64,000 nucleotides of DNA from Glandiceps talaboti (GCF_964340395.1 NC_135556.1:1107001-1171000), one strand, 5' to 3'; numbered from the stretch's first letter, positions 1 to 58,116 are shown. Notes: generated by a model not told the origin, from the letters alone. Translations and numbers: made by a program.

Positions 1-3000
1 ACTATCTGTTAGGTGTTGAATATTAAATACTATATATTAAGTACTATCTGTTAGGTGTTGAATGTAAAGGTACAAGATATTAAGTACTATCTGTTAGGTG
101 TTGAATGTAAAGGTACGAGATATTAGGTAGTATCTGTTAGGTGTTGAATGTAAAGGTACAAGATATTAAGGACTATCTGTTAGGTGTGTTGAATGTAAAG
201 GTACAAGATATTAAGTACTATCTGTTAGGTGTTGAATGTAAAGGTACAAGATATTAAGTACGATCTGTTAGGTGTGTTGAATGTAAAGGTACAATATATT
301 AAGTACTATCTGTTAGGTGTTGAATGTGAAGGTACAAGATATCAAGTACTATCTGTTAGGTGTGTTGAATGTAAAGGTACAATATATTAAGTACTATCTG
401 TTAGGTGTTGAATGTAAAGGTACAAGATATTAAGTAGTATCTGTTAGGTGTTGAATGTAAAGGTACTATATATTAAGTAGTATTTGTTAGGTGTGTTGAA
501 TGTAAAGGTACAAGATATTAAGTAGTATCTGTCAGGTGTTGAATGTAAAGGTACAAGATATTAAGTAGTATCTGTTAGGTGTTGAATGTAAAGGTACTAT
601 ATATTAAGTAGTATTTGTTAGGTGTGTTGAATGTAAAGGTACAAGATATTAAGTAGTATCTGTTAGGTGTTGAATGTAAAGGTACAAGATATTAAGTAGT
701 ATCTGTTAGGTGTTGAATGTAAAGGTACTATATATTAAGTAGTATTTGTTAGGTGTGTTGAATGTAAAGGTACAAGATATTAAGTACTATCTGTCAGGTG
801 TTGAATGTAAAGGTACAAGATATTAAGTAGTATCTGTTAGGTGTGTTGAATGTAAAGGTACAAGATATTAAGTACTGTCTGTTAGGTGTGTTGAATGTAA
901 AGGTACAATATATTAAGTACTATCTGTTAGGTGTTGAATGTAAAGGTACAATATATTAAGTACTATCTGTTAGGTGTTGAATATTAAGTACTATATATTA
1001 AGTACTATCTGTTAGGTGTTGAATGTAAAGGTACAAGATATTAAGTAGTATCTGTTAGGTGTGTTGAATGTAAAGGTACAAGATGTTAAGTACTATCTGT
1101 TAGGTGTTGAATGTGAAGGTACAAGATGTTAAGTAGTATCTGTTAGGTGTTGAATGTAAAGGTACAAGATATTAAGTACTATCTGGTAGGTGTTGAATGT
1201 AAAGGTACAAGATATTAAGTAGTATCTGTTAGGTGTTGAATGTAAAGGTACAAGATATTAAGTACTATCTGGTAGGTGTTGAATGTAAAGGTACAAGATA
1301 TTAAGTACTATCTGGTAGGTGTTGAATGTAAAGGTACAATATATTAAGTAGTATCTGTTAGGTGTTGAATGTAAAGGTACAAGATATTAAGTACTATCTG
1401 TTAGGTGTGTTGAATGTAAAGGTACAATATATTAAGTACTATCTGTTAGGTGTTGAATGTAAAGGTATAAGATATTAAGTAGTATCTGTTAGGTGTGTTG
1501 AATGTAAAGGTACACGATATTAAGTACTATCTGTTAGGTGTTGAATGTAAAGGTACAAGATATTAAGTACTATCTGTTGGGTGTGTTGAATGTAAAGGTA
1601 CAAGATGTTAAGTACTATCTGTTAGGTGTTGAATGTAAAGGTACAAGATATTAAGTACTATCTGTTAGGTGTTGAATATTAAGTACTATATATAAAGTAC
1701 TATCTGTTAGGTGTTGAATGTAAAGGTACAAGATATTAAGTACTATCTGTTAGGTGTGTTGAATGTAAAGGTACAATATATTAAGTACTATCTGTTAGGT
1801 GTTGAATGTAAAGCTACTAGATAGTACATACTATCTGTTAGGTGTTGAATGTAAAGGTACAAGATATTAAGTAGTATCTGTCACGTGTGTTGAATGTAAA
1901 GGTACAAGATATTCAGTACTATCTGTCAGGTGTTGAATGTAAAGGTACGAGATATTAAGTACTATCTGTCAGGTGTGTTGAATGTAAAGGTACAAGATAT
2001 TAAGTACTATCTGTTAGGTGTTGAATGTAAAGGTACAAGATGTTAAGTAGTATCTGTCACGTGTGTTGAATGTAAAGGTACAAGATATTAAGTACTATCT
2101 GTTAGGTGTTGAATGTAAAGGTACGAGATATTAAGTACTATCTGTCAGGTGTGTTGAATGTAAAGGTACAAGATATTAAGTACTATCTGTTAGGTGTTGA
2201 ATGTAAAGGTACAAGATGTTAAGTAGTATCTGTCACGTGTGTTGAATGTAAAGGTACAAGATATTAAGTACTATCTGTTAGGTGTTGAATGTAAAGGTAC
2301 GAGATGTTAAGTACTATCTGTCAGGTGTTGAATGTAAAGGTACGAGATATTAAGTACTATCTGTTAGGTGTTGAATGTAAAGGTACAAGATATTAAGTAC
2401 TATCTGTTAGGTGTTGAATGTAAAGGTACAAGATATTAAGTACTATCTGTCAGGTGTTGAATGTAAAGGTACGAGATATTAAGTAGTATCTGTCAGGTGT
2501 GTTGAATGTAAAGGTACAAGATATCAAGTACTATCTGTTAGGTGTTGAATGTAAAGGTACAAGATATTAAGTACTATCTGTTAGGTGTTGAATGTAAAGG
2601 TACAATATATTAAGTACTATCTGTTAGGTGTTGAATGTAAAGGTACAAGATATTAAGTACTATCTGTTAGGTGTTGAATGTAAAGGTACAATATATTAAG
2701 TACTATCTGTTAGGTGTGTTGAATGTAAAGGTACAAGATGTTAAGTACTATCTGTTAGGTGTTGAATGTGAAGGTACAAGATGTTAAGTAGTATCTGTCA
2801 GGTGTGTTGAATGTAAAGGTACAAGATATTAAGTACTATCTGGTAGGTGTTGAATGTAAAGGTACAAGATATTAAGTAGTATCTGTTAGGTGTTGAATGT
2901 AAAGGTACAAGATATTAAGTACTATCTGGTAGGTGTTGAATGTAAAGGTACAAGATATTAAGTACTATCTGGTAGGTGTTGAATGTAAAGGTACAATATA

Positions 3001-6000
3001 TTAAGTAGTATCTGTTAGGTGTTGAATGTAAAGGTACAAGATATTAGTTAGTATCTGTTAGGTGTGTTGAATGTAAAGGTACAATATATTAAGTACTATC
3101 TGTTAGGTGTTGAATGTAAAGGTACAAGATATTAAGTAGTATCTGTTAGGTGTGTTGAATGTAAAGGTACAAGATATTAAGTACTATCTGTTAGGTGTTG
3201 AATGTAAAGGTACAAGATATTAAGTACTATCTGTTAGGTGTGTTGAATGTAAAGGTACAAGATGTTAAGTACTATCTGTTAGGTGTTGAATGTAAAGGTA
3301 CAAGATATTAAGTACTATCTGTTAGGTGTTGAATATTAAGTACTATATATAAAGTACTATCTGTTAGGTGTTGAATGTAAAGGTACAAGATATTAAGTAC
3401 TATCTGTTAGGTGTGTTGAATGTAAAGGTACAATATATTAAGTACTATCTGTTAGGTGTTGAATGTAAAGCTACTAGATAGTACATACTATCTGTTAGGT
3501 GTTGAATGTAAAGGTACAAGATATTAAGTACTATCTGTTAGGTGTTGAATGTAAAGGTACAAGATATTAAGTAGTATCTGTCACGTGTGTTGAATGTAAA
3601 GGTACAAGATATTAAGTACTATCTGTCAGGTGTTGAATGTAAAGGTACGAGATATTAAGTACTATCTGTCAGGTGTGTTGAATGTAAAGGTACAAGATAT
3701 TAAGTACTATCTGTTAGGTGTTGAATGTAAAGGTACAAGATGTTAAGTAGTATCTGTCACGTGTGTTGAATGTAAAGGTACAAGATATTAAGTACTATCT
3801 GTTAGGTGTTGAATGTAAAGGTACGAGATATTAAGTACTATCTGTCAGGTGTGTTGAATGTAAAGGTACAAGATATTAAGTACTATCTGTTAGGTGTTGA
3901 ATGTAAAGGTACAAGATGTTAAGTAGTATCTGTCACGTGTGTTGAATGTAAAGGTACAAGATATTAAGTACTATCTGTTAGGTGTTGAATGTAAAGGTAC
4001 GAGATATTAAGTACTATCTGTCAGGTGTTGAATGTAAAGGTACGAGATATTAAGTAGTATCTGTCAGGTGTGTTGAATGTAAAGGTACAAGATATTAAGT
4101 ACTATCTGTTTGGTGTTGAATGTAAAGGTACAAGATATTAAGTACTATCTGTTAGGTGTTGAATGTAAAGGTACAAGATATTAAGTACTATCTGTTTGGT
4201 GTTGAATGTAAAGGTACAATATATTAAGTACTATCTGTTAGGTGTTGAATGTGAAGGTACAAGATGTTAAGTAGTATCTGTTAGGTGTGTTGAATGTGAA
4301 GGTACAAGATGTTAAGTAGTATCTGTTAGGTGTGTTGAATGTGAAGGTACAAGATGTTAAGTACTATCTGTTAGGTGTTGAATGTGAAGGTACAAGATGT
4401 TAAGTAGTATCTGTCACGTGTGTTGAATGTAAAGGTACAATATATTAAGTACTATCTGTTAGGTGTTGAATGTGAAGGTACAAGATGTTAAGTACTATCT
4501 GTTAGGTGTTGAATGTGAAGGTACAAGATGTTAAGTAGTATCTGTCAGGTGTGTTGAATGTAAAGGTACAAGATATTAAGTACTATCTGTTTGGTGTTGA
4601 ATGTAAAGGTACAAGATATTAAGTACTATCTGTTAGGTGTTGAATGTAAAGGTACAAGATGTTAAGTAGTATCTGTCACGTGTGTTGAATGTAAAGGTAC
4701 AAGATATTAAGTACTATCTGTTAGGTGTTGAATGAAAAGGTACGAGATATTAAGTACTATCTGTCAGGTGTGTTGAATGTAAAGGTACAAGATATTAAGG
4801 ACTATCTGTTAGGTGTGTTGAATGTAAAGGTACAAGATATTAAGTACTATCTGTTTGGTGTTGAATGTAAAGGTACAATATATTAATTACTATCTGTTAG
4901 GTGTTGAATGTGAAGGTACAAGATGTTAAGTAGTATCTGTCAGGTGTGTTGAATGTAAAGGTACAATATATTAAGTACTATCTGTTAGGTGTTGAATGTG
5001 AAGGTACAAGATATCAAGTACTATCTGTTAGGTGTTGAATGTAAAGGTACAAGATATTAAGTACTATCTGTTAGGTGTTGAATGTAAAGGTACAAGATAT
5101 TAAGTACTATCTGTTTGGTGTTGAATGTAAAGGTACAATATATTAAGTACTATCTGTTAGGTGTTGAATGTGAAGGTACAAGATGTTAAGTACTATCTGT
5201 TAGGTGTTGAATGTGAAGGTACAAGATGTTAAGTAGTATCTGTCAGGTGTGTTGAATGTAAAGGTACAAGATATTAAGTACTATCTGTTTGGTGTTGAAT
5301 GTAATGGTACAAGATATTAAGTACTATCTGTTTGGTGTTGAATGTAAAGGTACAAGATATTAAGTACTATCTGTTAGGTGTTGAATGTAAAGGTACAAGA
5401 TGTTAAGTAGTATCTGTCACGTGTGTTGAATGTAAAGGTACAAGATATTAAGTACTATCTGTTAGGTGTTGAATGAAAAGGTACGAGATATTAAGTACTA
5501 TCTGTCAGGTGTGTTGAATGTAAAGGTACAAGATATTAAGGACTATCTGTTAGGTGTGTTGAATGTAAAGGTACAAGATATTAAGTACTATCTGTTTGGT
5601 GTTGAATGTAAAGGTACAATATATTAAGTACTATCTGTTAGGTGTTGAATGTGAAGGTACAAGATGTTAAGTACTATCTGTTAGGTGTTGAATGTGAAGG
5701 TACAAGATGTTAAGTAGTATCTGTCAGGTGTGTTGAATGTAAAGGTACAAGATATTAAGTACTATCTGGTAGGTGTTGAATGTAAAGGTACAAGATATTA
5801 AGTAGTATCTGTTAGGTGTTGAATGTAAAGGTACAAGATATTAAGTACTATCTGGTAGGTGTTGAATGTAAAGGTACAAGATATTAAGTACTATCTGGTA
5901 GGTGTTGAATGTAAAGGTACAATATATTAAGTAGTATCTGTTAGGTGTTGAATGTAAAGGTACAAGATATTAGTTAGTATCTGTTAGGTGTGTTGAATGT

Positions 6001-9000
6001 AAAGGTACAATATATTAAGTACTATCTGTTAGGTGTTGAATGTAAAGGTACAAGATATTAAGTAGTATCTGTTAGGTGTGTTGAATGTAAAGGTACAAGA
6101 TATTAAGTACTATCTGTTAGGTGTTGAATGTAAAGGTACAAGATATTAAGTACTATCTGTTAGGTGTGTTGAATGTAAAGGTACAAGATGTTAAGTACTA
6201 TCTGTTAGGTGTTGAATGTAAAGGTACAAGATATTAAGTACTATCTGTTAGGTGTTGAATATTAAGTACTATATATAAAGTACTATCTGTTAGGTGTTGA
6301 ATGTAAAGGTACAAGATATTAAGTACTATCTGTTAGGTGTGTTGAATGTAAAGGTACAATATATTAAGTACTATCTGTTAGGTGTTGAATGTAAAGCTAC
6401 TAGATAGTACATACTATCTGTTAGGTGTTGAATGTAAAGGTACAAGATATTAAGTACTATCTGTTAGGTGTTGAATGTAAAGGTACAAGATATTAAGTAG
6501 TATCTGTCACGTGTGTTGAATGTAAAGGTACAAGATATTAAGTACTATCTGTCAGGTGTTGAATGTAAAGGTACGAGATATTAAGTACTATCTGTCAGGT
6601 GTGTTGAATGTAAAGGTACAAGATATTAAGTACTATCTGTTAGGTGTTGAATGTAAAGGTACAAGATGTTAAGTAGTATCTGTCACGTGTGTTGAATGTA
6701 AAGGTACAAGATATTAAGTACTATCTGTTAGGTGTTGAATGTAAAGGTACGAGATATTAAGTACTATCTGTCAGGTGTGTTGAATGTAAAGGTACAAGAT
6801 ATTAAGTACTATCTGTTAGGTGTTGAATGTAAAGGTACAAGATGTTAAGTAGTATCTGTCACGTGTGTTGAATGTAAAGGTACAAGATATTAAGTACTAT
6901 CTGTTAGGTGTTGAATGTAAAGGTACGAGATATTAAGTACTATCTGTCAGGTGTTGAATGTAAAGGTACGAGATATTAAGTAGTATCTGTCAGGTGTGTT
7001 GAATGTAAAGGTACAAGATATTAAGTACTATCTGTTTGGTGTTGAATGTAAAGGTACAAGATATTAAGTACTATCTGTTAGGTGTTGAATGTAAAGGTAC
7101 AAGATATTAAGTACTATCTGTTTGGTGTTGAATGTAAAGGTACAATATATTAAGTACTATCTGTTAGGTGTTGAATGTGAAGGTACAAGATGTTAAGTAG
7201 TATCTGTTAGGTGTTGAATGTAAAGGTACAAGATATTAAGTACTATCTGTTTGGTGTTGAATGTGAAGGTACAAGATGTTAAGTAGTATCTGTTAGGTGT
7301 TGAATGTAAAGGTACAAGATATTAAGTACTATCTGGTAGGTGTTGAATGTAAAGGTACAAGATATTAAGTAGTATCTGTTAGGTGTTGAATGTAAAGGTA
7401 CAAGATATTAAGTACTATCTGGTAGGTGTTGAATGTAAAGGTACAAGATATTAAGTACTATCTGGTAGGTGTTGAATGTAAAGGTACAAGATATTAAGTA
7501 CTATCTGTTAGGTGTTGAATGTAAAGGTACAAGATATTAAGTACTATCTGTTTGGTGTTGAATGTAAAGGTACAATATATTAATTACTATCTGTTAGGTG
7601 TTGAATGTGAAGGTACAAGATGTTAAGTAGTATCTGTCAGGTGTGTTGAATGTAAAGGTACAATATATTAAGTACTATCTGTTAGGTGTTGAATGTGAAG
7701 GTACAAGATATCAAGTACTATCTGTTAGGTGTTGAATGTAAAGGTACAAGATATTAAGTACTATCTGTTAGGTGTTGAATGTAAAGGTACAAGATATTAA
7801 GTACTATCTGTTTGGTGTTGAATGTAAAGGTACAATATATTAAGTACTATCTGTTAGGTGTTGAATGTGAAGGTACAAGATGTTAAGTACTATCTGTTAG
7901 GTGTTGAATGTGAAGGTACAAGATGTTAAGTAGTATCTGTCAGGTGTGTTGAATGTAAAGGTACAAGATATTAAGTACTATCTGTTTGGTGTTGAATGTA
8001 ATGGTACAAGATATTAAGTACTATCTGTTTGGTGTTGAATGTAAAGGTACAAGATATTAAGTACTATCTGTTAGGTGTTGAATGTAAAGGTACAAGATGT
8101 TAAGTAGTATCTGTCACGTGTGTTGAATGTAAAGGTACAAGATATTAAGTACTATCTGTTAGGTGTTGAATGAAAAGGTACGAGATATTAAGTACTATCT
8201 GTCAGGTGTGTTGAATGTAAAGGTACAAGATATTAAGGACTATCTGTTAGGTGTGTTGAATGTAAAGGTACAAGATATTAAGTACTATCTGTTTGGTGTT
8301 GAATGTAAAGGTACAAGATATTAAGTACTATCTGTTTGGTGTTGAATGTAAAGGTACAAGATATTAAGTATTATCTGTTAGGTGTTGAATGTAAAGGTAC
8401 AAGATGTTAAGTAGTATCTGTCAGGTGTGTTGAATGTAAAGGTACAATATATTAAGTACTATCTGTTTGGTGTTGAATGTAAAGGTACAAGATATTAAGT
8501 ACTATCTGTTAGGTGCTGAATGTAAAGGTACAAGATATTAAGTAGTATCTGTTAGGTGCTGAATGTAAAGGTACAAGATATTAAGTACTATCTGTTTGGT
8601 GTTGAATGTAAAGGTACAAGATATTAAGTAGTACCTGTTAGGTGTTGAATGTGAAGGTACAAGATATTAAGTACTATCTGTTAGGTGTTGAATGTAAAGG
8701 TACAAGATATTAAGTACTATCTGTTTGGTGTTGAATGTAAAGGTACAATATATTAAGTACTATCTGTTAGGTGTTGAATGTGAAGGTACAAGATGTTAAG
8801 TAGTATCTGTTAGGTGTTGAATGTAAAGGTACAAGATATTAAGTACTATCTGTTTGGTGTTGAATGTGAAGGTACAAGATGTTAAGTAGTATCTGTTAGG
8901 TGTTGAATGTAAAGGTACAAGATATTAAGTACTATCTGGTAGGTGTTGAATGTAAAGGTACAAGATATTAAGTAGTATCTGTTAGGTGTTGAATGTAAAG

Positions 9001-12000
9001 GTACAAGATATTAAGTACTATCTGGTAGGTGTTGAATGTAAAGGTACAAGATATTAAGTACTATCTGGTAGGTGTTGAATGTAAAGGTACAAGATATTAA
9101 GTACTATCTGTTAGGTGTTGAATGTAAAGGTACAAGATATTAAGTACTATCTGTTTGGTGTTGAATGTAAAGGTACAATATATTAAGTACTATCTGTTAG
9201 GTGTTGAATGTGAAGGTACAAGATGTTAAGTAGTATCTGTCAGGTGTGTTGAATGTAAAGGTACAATATATTAAGTACTATCTGTTAGGTGTTGAATGTG
9301 AAGGTACAAGATATCAAGTACTATCTGTTAGGTGTTGAATGTAAAGGTACAAGATATTAAGTACTATCTGTTAGGTGTTGTATGTAAAGGTACAAGATAT
9401 TAAGTACTATCTGTTTGGTGTTGAATGTAAAGGTACAATATATTAAGTACTATCTGTTAGGTGTTGAATGTGAAGGTACAAGATGTTAAGTAGTATCTGT
9501 CAGGTGTGTTGAATGTAAAGGTACAAGATATTAAGTACTATCTGTTTGGTGTTGAATGTAAAGGTACAAGATATTAAGTACTATCTGTTTGGTGTTGAAT
9601 GTAAAGGTACAAGATATTAAGTACTATCTGTTAGGTGTTGAATGTAAAGGTACAAGATGTTAAGTAGTATCTGTCACGTGTGTTGAATGTAAAGGTACAA
9701 GATATTAAGTACTATCTGTTAGGTGTTGAATGTAAAGGTACAAGATGTTAAGTACTATCTGTTAGGTGTTGAATGTGAAGGTACAAGATGTTAAGTAGTA
9801 TCTGTCAGGTGTGTTGAATGTAAAGGTACAAGATATTAAGTACTATCTGTTTGGTGTTGAATGTAAAGGTACAAGATATTAAGTACTATCTGTTTGGTGT
9901 TGAATGTAAAGGTACAAGATATTAAGTACTATCTGTTAGGTGTTGAATGTAAAGGTACAAGATGTTAAGTAGTATCTGTCACGTGTGTTGAATGTAAAGG
10001 TACAAGATATTAAGTACTATCTGTTAGGTGTTGAATGAAAAGGTACGAGATATTAAGTACTATCTGTCAGGTGTGTTGAATGTAAAGGTACAAGATATTA
10101 AGTACTATCTGTTTGGTGTTGAATGTAAAGGTACAAGATATTAAGTACTATCTGTTTGGTGTTGAATGTAAAGGTACAAGATATTAAGTATTATCTGTTA
10201 GGTGTTGAATGTAAAGGTACAAGATGTTAAGTAGTATCTGTCAGGTGTGTTGAATGTAAAGGTACAATATATTAAGTACTATCTGTTTGGTGTTGAATGT
10301 AAAGGTACAAGATATTAAGTACTATCTGTTAGGTGCTGAATGTAAAGGTACAAGATATTAAGTAGTATCTGTTAGGTGCTGAATGTAAAGGTACAAGATA
10401 TTAAGTACTATCTGTTTGGTGTTGAATGTAAAGGTACAAGATATTAAGTAGTACCTGTTAGGTGTTGAATGTGAAGGTACTAGATATTAAGTACTATCTG
10501 TTTGGTGTTGAATGTAAAGGTACAATATATTAAGTACTATCTGTTTGGTGTTGAATGTAAAGGTACGAGATATTAAGTACTATCTGCCAGGTGTTGAATG
10601 TAAAGGTACAAGATATTAAGTACTATCTGGTAGGTGTTGAATGTAAAGGTACAAGATATTAAGTACTATCTGTTAGGTGCTGAATGTAAAGGTACAAGAT
10701 ATTAAGTAGTATCTGTTAGGTGCTGAATGTAAAGGTACAAGATATTAAGTACTATCTGTTAGGTGTTGAATATTAAGTACTATCTGTTAGGTGTTGAATG
10801 TGAAGGTACTAGATATTAAGTACTATCTGTTAGGTGTTGAATGTAAAGGTACAAGATATTAAGTAGTATCTGTTAGGTGTTGAATGTAAAGGTACAAGAT
10901 GTTAAGTACTATCTGTCAGGTGTTGAATGTAAAGGTACGAGATATAAAGTACTATCTGTCAGGTGTGTTGAATGTAAAGGTACAAGATATTAAGTACTAT
11001 CTGTTAGGTGTTGAATGTAAAGGTACTAGATATTAAGTAGTATCTGTTAGGTGCTGAATGTAAAGGTACAAGATATTAAGTACTATCTGTTAGGTGTTGA
11101 ATGTGAAGGTACAAGATATTAAGTACTATCTCTTAGGTGCTGAATGTAAAGGTACAAGATATTAAGTACTATCTGTTAGGTGTTGAATGTGAAGGTACTA
11201 GATATTAAGTACTATCTGTTTGGTGTTGAATGTAAAGGTACAAGATATTAAGTACTAACTGTTAGGTGTTGAATGTAAAGGTACAATATATTAAGTACTA
11301 TCTGTTAGGTGTTGAATGTGAAGGTACAAGATGTTAAGTAGTATCTGTCAGGTGTGTTGAATGTAAAGGTACAAGATATTAAGTAGTATCTGTTAGGTGT
11401 TGAATGTAAAGGTACAAGATATTAAGTACTATCTGTTTGGTGTTGAATGTAAAGGTACAATATATTAAGTACTATCTGTTAGGTGTTGAATGTGAAGGTA
11501 CAAGATATTAAGTACTATCTGTTAGGTGTTGAATGTAAAGGTACAATATATTAAGTACTATCTGTTAGGTGTTGAATGTAAAGGTACAAGATGTTAAGTA
11601 GTATCTGTTTGGTGTTGAATGTAAAGGTACAAGATATTAAGTACTATCTGTTAGGTGTTGAATGTGAAGGTACTAGATATTAAGTACTATCTGTTAGGTG
11701 CTGAATGTAAAGGTACAAGATATTAAGTACTATCTGTTAGGTGTTGAATGTGAAGGTACTAGATATTAAGTACTATCTGTTTGGTGTTGAATGTAAAGGT
11801 ACAAGATATTAAGTACTAACTGTTAGGTGTTGAATGTAAAGGTACAAGATATTAAGTACTATCTGTTTGGTGTTGAATGTAAAGGTACAATATATTAAGT
11901 ACTATCTGTTAGGTGTTGAATGTGAAGGTACAAGATGTTAAGTAGTATCTGTCAGGTGTGTTGAATGTAAAGGTACAAGATATTAAGTAGTATCTGTTAG

Positions 12001-13490
12001 GTGTTGAATGTAAAGGTACAAGATATTAAGTACTATCTGTTTGGTGTTGAATGTAAAGGTACAATATATTAAGTACTATCTGTTAGGTGTTGAATGTGAA
12101 GGTACAAGATATTAAGTACTATCTGTTAGGTGTTGAATGTAAAGGTACAATATATTAAGTACTATCTGTTAGGTGTTGAATGTAAAGGTACAAGATGTTA
12201 AGTAGTATCTGTTTGGTGTTGAATGTAAAGGTACAAGATATTAAGTACTATCTGTTAGGTGTGTTGAATGTAAAGGTACAAGATGTTAAGTACTATCTGT
12301 TAGGTGTGTTGAATGTAAAGGTACAAGATATTAAGTACTATCTGTTAGGTGTGTTGAATGTAAAGGTACAAGATATTAAGTACTATCTGTTTGGTGTTGA
12401 ATGTAAAGGTACAAGATATTAAGTACTATCTGTTAGGTGTTGAATGTGAAGGTACAAGATATTAAGTACTATCTGTTTGGTGTTGAATGTAAAGGTACAA
12501 TATATTAAGTACTATCTGTTAGGTGTTGAATGTAAAGGTACAAGATATTAAGTACTATCTGTTAGGTGTTGAATGTAAAGGTACAAGATATTAAGTACTA
12601 TCTGTTAGGTGTTGAATGTAAAGGTACAAGATATTAAGTACTATCTGTTTGGTGTTGAATGTAAAGGTACAATATATTAAGTAGTATCTGTTAGGTGTTG
12701 AATGTGAAGGTACAAGATATCAAGTACTATCTGTTAGGTGTTGAATGTAAAGGTACAAGATATTAAGTACTATCTGTTTGGTGTTGAATGTAAAGGTACA
12801 AGATATTAAGTACTATCTGTTAGGTGTTGAATGTGAAGGTACAAGATGTTAAGTAGTATCTGTCAGGTGTGTTGAATGTAAAGGTACAATATATTAAGTA
12901 CTATCTGTTAGGTGTTGAATGTGAAGGTACAAGATATCAAGTACTATCTGTTAGGTGTTGAATGTAAAGGTACAAGATATTAAGTACTATCTGTTAGGTG
13001 TTGAATGTAAAGGTACAAGATATTAAGTACTATCTGTTTGGTGTTGAATGTAAAGGTACAATATATTAAGTAGTATCTGTTAGGTGTTGAATGTAAAGGT
13101 ACAAGATATTAAGTACTATCTGTCAGGTGTTGAATGTAAAGATAGGTGTTTTGAATGTAAAGGTACAAGATATTAAGTACTATCTGACAGGTGTGTTGAA
13201 TGTAAAGGTACAAGATATTAAGTACTATCTGTTAGGTGTTGAATGTAAAGGTACAAGATATTAAGTACTATCTATGAGGTGTGTTGAATGTAAAGGTACA
13301 AGATATTAAGTACTATCTGTTAGGTGTTGAATGTAAAGGTACAAGATATTAGGTAGTATCTGTTAGGTGTTGAATGTAAAGGTACAAGATATTAAGTACT
13401 ATCTGTTAGGTGTTGAATGTAAAGGTACAAGATATTAAGTACTATCTGTTAGGTGTTGAATGTGAAGGTACAAGATATTAGGTACTATAA
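1..13490. repeat. Giant minisatellite, 43/45-bp unit, ~310 copies (intronic)
   Basis: Uninterrupted head-to-tail array running off the left edge. The plus-strand unit contains GGTACAAGATATTAAGTACT, then ATCTGTTAGGTGTTGAATGT and AAA. Variants carry an extra GT (GTGTGTTGAATG, 45 bp), and TTTGG, TCAGG, TCACG or GGTAGG in place of TTAGG. Longer blocks are duplicated: the rare variant AAGCTACTAGATAG recurs at 1811, 3468 and 6394, and TTAATTAC at 4883 and 7580. Short open frames inside the array are periodicity artefacts. It lies directly after the donor of the Gemin5 exon at 13549, so it is presumably intronic. No gene is seen in it. Confidence 0.98.
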
Positions 13491-13548
13491 AGTGACTATA
13501 ATAAAGAATACAGAATAGACCGTGATGAGTTTTTCGAAGAATTCTTAC

Positions 13549-56509
<42,961 letters not shown>

Positions 56510-56512
56510 CTG

Positions 56513-56975
56513 CAATAGTGAACATGTAAATTCAACAATATCAAATACTATAGATGGCTTATCATTGCTTTGCAGTAAAGTGAGAGAAACATGTCCCATT
56601 CCAAACTGAATATCTCAATTATATACTCCTTGGTAAAAATGGATTACAAAATCCTGTCAAAACTACTGCTCATCATATATACATTATATAAATCTTATAC
56701 CTTTTCAAAGAATGATTGACAAGATTTTCAGGCATGCAGGTATACTTGAAAACATTGCCTTTTAAAAAATACAATGTACACAATGTAGGTGAGGTTTAAA
56801 TCACAAGAAAACATCAAGAAAATACTGTCAAAGGAGCAAAAAAATACTGTCAAAGGAGTAAAAAGAATAAATAATATATATACATGTACAGCCACTAGAA
56901 AGTAGTAAAATCAATGTCTTGAGTAAATACATGTGGAGGTGAGATAACGGTGTATGACATAGCAGTCACTTGTAA
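56513..56975. other. Intron, no recognised content
   Basis: AT-rich sequence with a short direct repeat AAAATACTGTCAAAGGAG (56820-56860). No upstream Gemin5 exon was found here. Confidence 0.45.
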
Positions 56976-56978
56976 GAC

Positions 56979-58048
56979 AAGTCATTGAGAATGACATAGT
57001 CCCCGCTATAATTGGTTTTAAGGAATTATCACTACTCTGATCACGCAACAACATTTGTGAACCTAAAACAAACAGACTTAGATATGTTGTGTGTGCTTGT
57101 TGGACATGGAATATGCCTCCAACAATAAAGGATTGGTTGGGTATGGGGGATCATATCACGATGAAAATGGAGTCTGAGTTATGGCTTCAGACATGGAAAA
57201 TTCACAAACAAAATGGCTGCCAGGCAGCCATATTGGATCGTATCACGACGAAAATGGATATACACATGTATGTCATAGAACACTGTCCTAATGCCAACTT
57301 TGAATGAGATCTGTTCAAGCATGTCTGAGTTATGGCTTTGGACATGAAAATTCACAAACAAAATGGCTACCAGGCAGCCATATTGGATCGTATCACAATG
57401 AAAATGGATATACACATGTATGTCATAGAACACTGTCCTAATGCCAACTTTGAATGAGATCTGTTCAAGCATGTCTGAGTTATGGCTTTGGACATGAAAA
57501 TTCACAAACAAAATGGCTACCAGGCAGCCATATTGGATCGTATCACAATGAAAATGGATATACACATGTATGTCATAGAACACTGTCCTAATACCAACTT
57601 TGAATGAGATCTGTTCAAGCATGTCTGAGTTATGGCTTTGGACATGAAAATTCACAAACAAAATGGCTGCTAGGCGGCCATATTGGATCGTATCATGACA
57701 ACAATGAATATGCACATGTATGTCATAGAACACTGTCCTAATACCAACTTTGAATGAGATCTGTTAAAGCATGTCTGAGTTATGGCTCTAGACAGGGAAA
57801 ATTCGCAAACAAAATGGTTGCTAGGCGGCCATATTGGATCGTATCATAAAACAATTTGACGTGCATATGTATGCCATAGTATGTTGCCCCTGTACCAAGT
57901 TTGAAAAAAATCGGTCCAGGCATCGCCAAGAAACAGCTGCGAACGGACGGACGGATGGACGCACAGCTGGACGCACGGACGCACGGACACACGGACACAC
58001 GGAACCCAATCCATAAGTCCCCGTTCCGGACTTCGTCCGCGGGACTAA
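56979..58048 (+). mobile_element. Family B element, copy 3
   Basis: Head as in copy 1 (ACAAGTCATTGAGAATGACA, TAGTCCCCGC). Then about four 150-bp units (57165-57770), and a tail with GGACGGACGGATGGACGCAC and related microsatellite at 57944-58000. The terminal hairpin is GTCCCCGTTCCGGAC, TTC, GTCCGCGGGAC, ending CTAATAA. The 184-codon minus-strand open frame over the repeats is an artefact of the 150-bp period. Confidence 0.87.
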
Positions 58049-58116
58049 TAACCATGTGAATAACATAATGACACATTTATAAAATAACCATGTCTATTGC
58101 ACAGTGACCACTTGTC
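58049..58116. repeat. Degenerate short repeat, left part
   Basis: The motif AACCATGTCTATTGCACAGT then GACCACTTGT recurs loosely at 60430-60540 and 61130-61175 and next to family B at 56945. Families B and C therefore seem to have inserted into an older degenerate repeat. Confidence 0.5.

Noticed and set aside
12195-12422. Repeated open frame with VLNVKVQD-type repeats
   Set aside because: Product of the 43/45-bp minisatellite; exists only where consecutive 45-bp units keep frame.
1-13490. CRISPR array
   Set aside because: Head-to-tail repeat without unique spacers, in an animal intron.
57179-57733. 184-codon minus-strand open frame
   Set aside because: Four 150-bp repeat units of family B, open only because the period is a multiple of three.
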